This document shows, one piece after another, positions 6,797 through 10,435 of a DNA stretch of 10,435 nt (positions are counted from its first letter, which is position 1; the number at the start of each line of letters is the position of its first letter). The translations under genes and the position numbers were made by a program. The stretch spans positions 1-10,435 of the forward strand of contig UQAR01000071.1 of NCBI GenBank assembly GCA_900539095.1. The letters are read 5' to 3'. Source of the DNA: an uncultured Ruminococcus sp. Lineage in GTDB: Bacteria > Bacillota > Clostridia > Oscillospirales > Ruminococcaceae. The notes beneath the pieces are model-generated. The model saw only the letters and a program-made list of their open reading frames with translations. It was not told the DNA's origin and did not search any database.

Positions 6797-7909
6797 TTAA
6801 TCCTCCTCGCTGACAGGCTCGTTAACATAGAGCCTTTTCTCTTTCAGATACCTGATAAGTTCTGTATATTCAGGCTTTATGCCCAGCACAAAATCCGCCC
6901 AAGATTGCTTGTTCATATCATCGTCATTAAGGCAAACTGCATTTTCGCATATGCTGTCAACAAGTTCAAGCGTCGCCATAAAGCTGTTGAATTTTAGAGT
7001 GCCCCTGAACAGCCTTATCTCCACAGTATCAGCATTTGTTATGTTCACACAGGCATATCTGCCCTTAGTGCTTTTCTTTGCCTTTTCAAGTATCTCTTTC
7101 GGCTTGTCATTGTAACCGTGTCTTGCTGCCCAGCGGTCAACGCTGTATGCAGTACGCCGTGAGAATTTGAAAAGCTCGTTCCAATGGCTCTCGAAAAAGA
7201 ACATTATTCGGCTTATGACGTCTTCCTGTTCCTCATAGGAATATCCAAGCTGTTTTCGGCCTATATGGACGTGAAGTCCGCAGGTAGACGTATTATGCGA
7301 ACGGTAGCCAAGAGAAAGCGCTTTTCTCACAATATCCTCCCACGGAAACTTCTTTCGATGAAAATCTATGGAACAAGGGTGGCTGACAAGTTCCATTCCC
7401 TCGTCCAGCGAGCCGTCTGACTTTATGTAAAGCACTTCATTCTGAACATTAGCTGTATCATATATCTTCTCCGCATTATCATCATATCTTCCTGCACCGT
7501 CTATCTCTAGTTCAGCGCCGTAAAAACGCACGTTGTCTTCTTTCGGCAGCTTGTAAAACACGGGCTTAGGCTTGTAGTAATAATCATTGATGTAGTCGCC
7601 GCTGTCACAGCAATCGTCATAACATTCACGGCAATAGGCGTTATCGCCGCGCCAGTAAGTATCGTCTGAATGCACGATAGTTTCGCAGTTTGAACAGCGG
7701 TAATAATGATTATCATAGCAATCTGTGCAGAGGATAGTGTTTTCATCGCTCACGGTATTCTGTTCAATACAGCGTTCGCCGCAATGGTCGCATACCACAG
7801 TTTCGTTATCGTAGCAATCCTGACAAAGTATCTCGTTTTCGACTTCATAGCATTCCGCCTCGTCCTCTAAAGCGCAGCCGCAAATGCTGCAATAGGTAAG
7901 TTCGCTCAT
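6797..7909 (-). CDS. Amidoligase-family enzyme with N-terminal LIM-like zinc ribbons
   Basis: The 370-residue protein joins a zinc-binding N-terminus to an amidoligase. Residues 7-96 contain six CxxC pairs (starting at 7, 29, 40, 61, 72 and 93), readable as three LIM-like double ribbons, probably for binding a partner or substrate. Residues 127-370 match the putative amidoligase family (glutamine-synthetase-like COOH-NH2 ligases): YGAELEI (130-136, Glu133 and Glu135), SDGSLDEGMELVS (164-176), TCGLHVHIG (209-217, His213 and His215) and VEIRLFRGT (296-304, Arg299). Enzymes of this family are predicted to form amide bonds on peptides, proteins or small metabolites with ATP. AAAGGAG lies 7 bases before the ATG. 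The following genes encode a glutamine amidotransferase and DUF960, so the set probably works as one modification cassette. The substrate is unknown. Confidence 0.88.
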   Translation of the reverse strand: MSELTYCSICGCALEDEAECYEVENEILCQDCYDNETVVCDHCGERCIEQNTVSDENTILCTDCYDNHYYRCSNCETIVHSDDTYWRGDNAYCRECYDDCCDSGDYINDYYYKPKPVFYKLPKEDNVRFYGAELEIDGAGRYDDNAEKIYDTANVQNEVLYIKSDGSLDEGMELVSHPCSIDFHRKKFPWEDIVRKALSLGYRSHNTSTCGLHVHIGRKQLGYSYEEQEDVISRIMFFFESHWNELFKFSRRTAYSVDRWAARHGYNDKPKEILEKAKKSTKGRYACVNITNADTVEIRLFRGTLKFNSFMATLELVDSICENAVCLNDDDMNKQSWADFVLGIKPEYTELIRYLKEKRLYVNEPVSEED

Positions 7910-7929
7910 TTTAAAACTCCTTTACAAAA

Positions 7930-7962
7930 TACAAAAATTAAAGGCAGACCCGAAAGCCTGCC
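7930..7962 (-). terminator. Terminator after the 31-codon gene
   Basis: On the minus strand GGCAGGC (7962-7956) pairs with GTCTGCC (7949-7943), seven pairs with one G-U wobble and a 6-base loop, followed by TTTAATTTTTG. It lies just after the small gene's stop codon and 21 bases before the amidoligase start, so it may separate the two or allow limited read-through. No separate convincing promoter for the amidoligase was seen between them. Confidence 0.7.
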
Positions 7963-7971
7963 CTATGGTGT

Positions 7972-8067
7972 TCACTCGTCCTTATCTGCGATGTAGGTGA
8001 TGATCTCCTGCGCTATCTCCGCCAGCACGCTGCCCACAAGCACGAGTATGACTTTAGCTTTGTTCAT
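7972..8067 (-). CDS. 31-residue hydrophobic peptide with charged tail (hypothetical)
   Basis: This 32-codon frame on the minus strand (ATG at 8067, TGA at 7974-7972) begins MNKAKVILVLVGSVLAEI and ends YIADKDE. A hydrophobic stretch of about residues 6-28 is interrupted by a few polar or acidic residues, followed by an acidic and basic tail, so it could be membrane-associated or an amphipathic helix. AAAGGAGG stands 8 bases before the ATG, one of the best sites in the window, and a terminator follows directly; together these argue for a real gene. I do not recognise a family. The layout (basic start, hydrophobic helix, charged end) recalls type I toxin peptides such as Fst, but the conserved proline of that family is absent. 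It could also be a leader peptide or a substrate of the adjacent amidoligase. Confidence 0.65.
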   Translation of the reverse strand: MNKAKVILVLVGSVLAEIAQEIITYIADKDE

Positions 8068-8075
8068 CGTAACGC

Positions 8076-8083
8076 CCTCCTTT
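8076..8083 (-). promoter_or_regulatory. Ribosome binding site of the 31-codon gene
   Basis: AAAGGAGG on the minus strand, with 8 bases to the ATG at 8067, is close to the full anti-Shine-Dalgarno complement. It is the main evidence that the short frame is translated. Confidence 0.75.
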
Positions 8084-8097
8084 CTGCATTTGCGTTA

Positions 8098-8107
8098 CTT
8101 CATGAAG
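8098..8107. promoter_or_regulatory. Palindrome upstream of the small-peptide gene
   Basis: CTTCATGAAG is a perfect 10-bp palindrome about 30 bases before the small gene, downstream of an AT-rich TATACA on the minus strand (8117-8112) that could be a -10 box. No matching -35 box is evident. It could be an operator for a small HTH regulator, but the short length makes chance a real possibility. Confidence 0.25.
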
Positions 8108-8204
8108 ATGATGTATATTTGTAAAGATCAAGTTTCCGAAAAGTGCCGTACTAAACCGCCGAACATTAAGATAAACCGATATTTTTTGAAAGGAATGATA
8201 AATT

Positions 8205-8378
8205 ATGTTTGACGATATTCCCGATATACTTACCGCTAAAGAATGTCAGCAGCTTTTAAAGATAGGCAAAAACTCTATGCTCCGTTATCTTAAAACAGGG
8301 GAGATAGAGGGTTTCAAGATTGGCAGCAGGTGGAGGATATACAAGTTTAGTGTTATTGAGTTTTTGAGGAAGAGGTGA
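8205..8378 (+). CDS. Excisionase-like small HTH DNA-binding protein
   Basis: The 57-residue product is a winged helix-turn-helix of the MerR-like/excisionase type (HTH_17). It shows ILTAKECQQLLKIGKNSMLR (residues 8-27; helix-turn-helix), YLKTGEIEGFKIGSRWRI (28-45; the wing, with the typical GSRWRI strand) and a final IEFLRKR helix. Proteins of this size act as recombination directionality factors or small regulators on mobile elements. GAAAGGA lies about 10 bases before the ATG. The gene points toward a second protein of the same type at 8431-8616, and the two end on a shared bidirectional terminator. No recombinase is present in the window, so a regulator is as likely as an excisionase. Confidence 0.8.
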   Translation: MFDDIPDILTAKECQQLLKIGKNSMLRYLKTGEIEGFKIGSRWRIYKFSVIEFLRKR

Positions 8379-8417
8379 AAAAGCAGGCTGTTGTGGTGTA
8401 CGCAACAGCCTGCTTTT
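8379..8417. terminator. Bidirectional intrinsic terminator
   Basis: AAAAGCAGGCTGTTG (8379-8393) and CAACAGCCTGCTTTT (8403-8417) form a perfect 15-bp stem with a 9-base loop. Each strand ends in a T run, so it serves the plus-strand HTH gene that stops at 8378 and the minus-strand HTH gene that stops at 8431. Confidence 0.95.
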
Positions 8418-8430
8418 ATGCTACTCTATC

Positions 8431-8616
8431 TTATTTTTTCTCAAACTTAAAAACCTCCTCCGCAGGTATCCTCCAAACACGGATACTCGGCTTGAAAGCT
8501 TTTATCTTTCCCTGCTTGATAAGCTTAACCAAAGTTGGTCGGCTGAGCCGCAGCATTTTGCAGGCTTCATTAAGAGTAAGGAACAATTTCTCTGTTTCAA
8601 CATTCTTCTTGCTCAC
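8431..8616 (-). CDS. Excisionase-like HTH protein downstream of the replication gene
   Basis: From GTG at 8616 the product is 61 residues with an HTH_17/excisionase domain: LFLTLNEACKMLRLSRPTLV (11-30), KLIKQGKIKAFKPSIRVWRI (31-50) and a short PAEEVFKFEKK helix. The frame stays open upstream to 8748, but that extension lies inside the replication gene and is unlikely to be translated. A GAGGGG element 10 bases before the GTG supports this start. The start overlaps the last 20 bases of the replication gene, so the two are probably coupled. The fold matches the convergent plus-strand HTH protein, though the sequences differ considerably. A role in excision or control of replication and copy number is inferred from context. 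Confidence 0.78.
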   Translation of the reverse strand: MSKKNVETEKLFLTLNEACKMLRLSRPTLVKLIKQGKIKAFKPSIRVWRIPAEEVFKFEKK

Positions 8617-9793
8617 ACCTAGGCACCCCCTCAAATTCGTAATAATTATCTGACGCATTAAGATAAAACTTTCTGTTTCTTGTCTTTTTGAGCAGATACT
8701 CATACAGCTTAGTATCAGTCGGCGTTGGAGCGTTAAAGCCAAGTGCACTGCTCAATGACTGCAAAAACGGATATTCCATGTTTTGGATAGTGACAGGCGA
8801 TATGTGTATATCTTCGAACCAATTCATCACACCCAACGACGAATTATGTTTATCGCAGTATATCAATCGTGCGTCCGTAATATTTGGCAAACTGTCTCGG
8901 TCAAGTATCGTCGCTAGATCTATCATATACTTTTTGTGCTTAGGCTTGCCGTCAATGCTTCTTTTTATGTACTTTTTCAGCCAGTAGATATTCAAAAACG
9001 ACTGCGTTCTTTCTTCAACGTCAAATATCCTATAAAATTCTCTTTCGATAAAATAACTTCTCCGCTCAAACATATGGCGCAATATCTCGATAGTAGTCGT
9101 TTCGTCCGCCATTTTTCTTATGTAACTTTTGTAACATCTTAACTCTAGCCTCATAGTGTTTTTGTAGTATTCAAGCTCCGTGCCGGTAAGGTTTTGATCT
9201 ATTGCCGCACGGGCTTTATTGTATACAACAAATTCTGCTATACTTGTGTTGCCCTTTTTCATCAGAGCATTGAAGGAATCTTCTCTGCGAAAATACTTTG
9301 TGTTCTTTTCAAGCTGTTCATTAAGTTCAAATTTATCAGGCGCGAACATTCTCCTCATAAGCATTATGTACTCCTTGATGACCGTCTCAGGCATTTTGTG
9401 TATGTCTTTAGTTAAATCTATCCTAGTCAGTTCAAAGTCATTTATATCGAGGTCAGGCATTCTGAACTTGATAAATTCATTGACGTAGTATATCATTTTA
9501 TCAAGATCGTCCCTTGTTTCAACGTGCCGTACTTCGTCTTTGAAATATGGTATCTTTCCGGTAGCTATCCTTAAAACTATCTTATAGTTCTCACCTTTCT
9601 TATGACGTTCTCCTTTAGAACATTTTCTCGTCCTCATATCTATACCCGACCTATTAGCTTCAAGTGAAGTCGGATAATAAAATTCACCTTTCTTTACGCA
9701 CTTTTTCGGTATTGTGCTTAGTTTTTCTGTAATATATTCAAATGTAGTATGATAAGTCAGCTCGATAGTATCTATAAAATAATTGTTTTTCAT
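8597..9793 (-). CDS. Putative rolling-circle replication initiator (Rep_trans-like)
   Basis: The 398-residue protein has the general plan of Rep_trans/phage-type replication initiators, which nick one strand at an origin and stay linked to DNA through a tyrosine. The recognisable stretches are DFELTRIDLTKDI (119-131), IAEFVVYNKARA (185-196) and MRLELRCYKSYIRK (214-227, with Tyr222 and Tyr224 as candidate nucleophiles), separated as in that family. The C-terminal third is basic and helical and is not recognised. AAAGGAG lies 9 bases before the ATG. It is followed, with a 20-base overlap, by an excisionase-like HTH gene, a pairing common on Firmicutes plasmids and integrative elements. No nick-site hairpin was identified. 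The family call rests on motif pattern rather than strong similarity, so another mobile-element DNA-binding function remains possible. Confidence 0.55.
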   Translation of the reverse strand: MKNNYFIDTIELTYHTTFEYITEKLSTIPKKCVKKGEFYYPTSLEANRSGIDMRTRKCSKGERHKKGENYKIVLRIATGKIPYFKDEVRHVETRDDLDKMIYYVNEFIKFRMPDLDINDFELTRIDLTKDIHKMPETVIKEYIMLMRRMFAPDKFELNEQLEKNTKYFRREDSFNALMKKGNTSIAEFVVYNKARAAIDQNLTGTELEYYKNTMRLELRCYKSYIRKMADETTTIEILRHMFERRSYFIEREFYRIFDVEERTQSFLNIYWLKKYIKRSIDGKPKHKKYMIDLATILDRDSLPNITDARLIYCDKHNSSLGVMNWFEDIHISPVTIQNMEYPFLQSLSSALGFNAPTPTDTKLYEYLLKKTRNRKFYLNASDNYYEFEGVPRCEQEEC

Positions 9794-9898
9794 TTAAATC
9801 AACTCCTTTTTTTCGGCAAAAAAAATTTATTTTATAGGAATGTTATATCAAAATAAAAAATAATTTAAAACAAATAATAAAATAGAGGAGGTCTAGTT
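9794..9898. promoter_or_regulatory. AT-rich divergent intergenic region
   Basis: This 105-base spacer separates the leftward replication gene from the rightward DUF1256 gene and must hold promoters for both. It is very AT-rich, with poly-A and poly-T tracts. TATAAA and TATAAC on the minus strand are possible -10 boxes, but no pair with good spacing stands out. AAAGGAG serves the leftward gene and GAGGAGG, 7 bases before the ATG, serves the rightward one. An AT-rich replication origin here is possible but unsupported. Confidence 0.45.
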
Positions 9899-10342
9899 AT
9901 GGATAAAATATTTGTTTGTTTAGGAACACCAATAGCCATATTTGATTCTATTGGTCCTATGGTTGGAAGCAAATTACAAGATTTGGGATATGAGGTTTAT
10001 GGTACTATGGAAGAACCTATCCACGGTACCAATGTAAAAGCTTATTGGGATTCTACAATAAAAAAAATAGACAAACAAAGAGTAGTATCAATAGATGCTG
10101 CTCTATCATCAAAATTAAAACCAGGAGCCTTGGTTCATAGACGTAAAGGGGTTATACCTCGTGCAGGTATTGATAAATCTTTTAACAATATAGAAATAGG
10201 CTCAAATTCTATAGTTGGTATAGTGGGAAATAGTATTGACAATGTTATAACATCAGAAAATAAAATTAAAGAAATGGTTAATGATATAGTTGATTATGCA
10301 ATTAAATTCTATTCAAAAAACAATATAGTAAGAGGTAAATAA
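9899..10342 (+). CDS. YyaC/DUF1256-like protein
   Basis: The 147-residue product resembles YyaC (DUF1256), a sporulation-associated family with the hydrogenase-maturation-protease/GPR-like fold. Conserved features are the glycine-rich start FVCLGTPIAIFDSIGPMVG (residues 5-23), VYGTMEEPIHG (33-43), VVSIDAALSS (62-71) and a final GSNSIVGIVGN strand (101-111). Asp16, His42 and Asp66 keep the acidic/His positions typical of the fold. The GDSLGP element of YyaC reads FDSIGP here, and the usual DACLG is DAALS, so this is a diverged member. The gene is strikingly AT-rich compared with regions A and B, which suggests a separate origin. It is transcribed away from the replication gene and has no partner in the window. 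Whether it is a peptidase, and what it acts on, is unknown. Confidence 0.75.
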   Translation: MDKIFVCLGTPIAIFDSIGPMVGSKLQDLGYEVYGTMEEPIHGTNVKAYWDSTIKKIDKQRVVSIDAALSSKLKPGALVHRRKGVIPRAGIDKSFNNIEIGSNSIVGIVGNSIDNVITSENKIKEMVNDIVDYAIKFYSKNNIVRGK

Positions 10343-10387
10343 AAATATAATAAAAAGTAAACATTGTAATTCATGACATTTCAATAC

Positions 10388-10435
10388 CTGTCTCTTATAC
10401 ACATCTGACGCTGCCGACGAATTAGACGGTGTAGA
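10388..10435 (-). other. Nextera (Illumina) adapter, not biological
   Basis: Bases 10388-10406 are the mosaic end in reverse orientation, followed by the complement of the read-1 overhang (10407-10420), the same index complement ATTAGACG (10421-10428) and part of the P5 primer. It is the inverse of bases 2-49 and should be trimmed. Confidence 0.98.

Noticed and set aside
8617..8748. N-terminal extension of the minus-strand HTH protein
   Set aside because: It lies wholly within the replication gene in another frame and shows no domain character. The GTG at 8616 gives the normal family length.
318..9793. Plus-strand open frames of 60-177 codons opposite the minus-strand genes
   Set aside because: They lie antisense to well-supported genes, lack ribosome binding sites and show no family motifs.
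50..10387. Avoidance of GATC in the window
   Set aside because: A by-eye pass finds more than twenty GATC sites, including one AGATCT at about 8916, which is not far below chance. Protection by methylation explains this without avoidance.
1..10435. 48-base terminal inverted repeats resembling transposon ends
   Set aside because: They are Nextera adapter sequence, including the engineered Tn5 mosaic end used in library preparation, and not a natural transposon.

Overview
The window looks like an accessory region from a low-to-mid GC Firmicute, probably a gut or rumen Clostridium/Ruminococcus relative. The reasons are strong AGGAGG-type ribosome binding sites before almost every gene, DUF960 and YyaC/DUF1256 homologues (typical Firmicutes families), and an amidoligase cassette of the kind seen in clostridial mobile elements. 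The genus is inference. Both ends (1-49 and 10388-10435) are Illumina Nextera adapter carrying the same index, in inverted orientation. The biological sequence is therefore 50-10387, and its ends are library breakpoints rather than natural termini.

Region A (50-5441, all on the minus strand) is a restriction-modification operon. A promoter at about 5413-5441 and a structured leader lead into a Sau3AI-type (GATC) cytosine-C5 methyltransferase. A terminator-like hairpin follows, then a Sau3AI/MutH-type endonuclease, a BglII/BstYI-family endonuclease, a DUF4935-like PIN nuclease, a Vsr-type mismatch endonuclease, and the first 86 codons of a second C5 methyltransferase cut off by the window edge. 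The two endonuclease families have known specificities that share a GATC core (GATC, and AGATCT or RGATCY), so one GATC methyltransferase could protect against both. Vsr would repair the T:G mismatches that arise when 5-methylcytosine deaminates.

Region B (5482-8107, minus strand) holds a putative peptide or protein-modification cassette: an amidoligase with three N-terminal LIM-like zinc ribbons, a class II glutamine amidotransferase-like protein and a DUF960 protein, tightly spaced and ended by a strong terminator. Upstream lies an unannotated 31-codon gene with an excellent ribosome binding site and its own terminator. It encodes a short hydrophobic peptide with a charged tail.

Region C (8205-10342) looks like a mobile-element maintenance module. 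Two small excisionase-like HTH genes converge on a bidirectional 15-bp terminator, and one of them overlaps a gene for a rolling-circle-type replication initiator. A divergent, AT-rich YyaC/DUF1256-like gene closes the window. Together, region C suggests that the defence and amidoligase cassettes ride on a plasmid or integrative element. No integrase, relaxase, tRNA, rRNA, CRISPR array or insertion sequence was seen.
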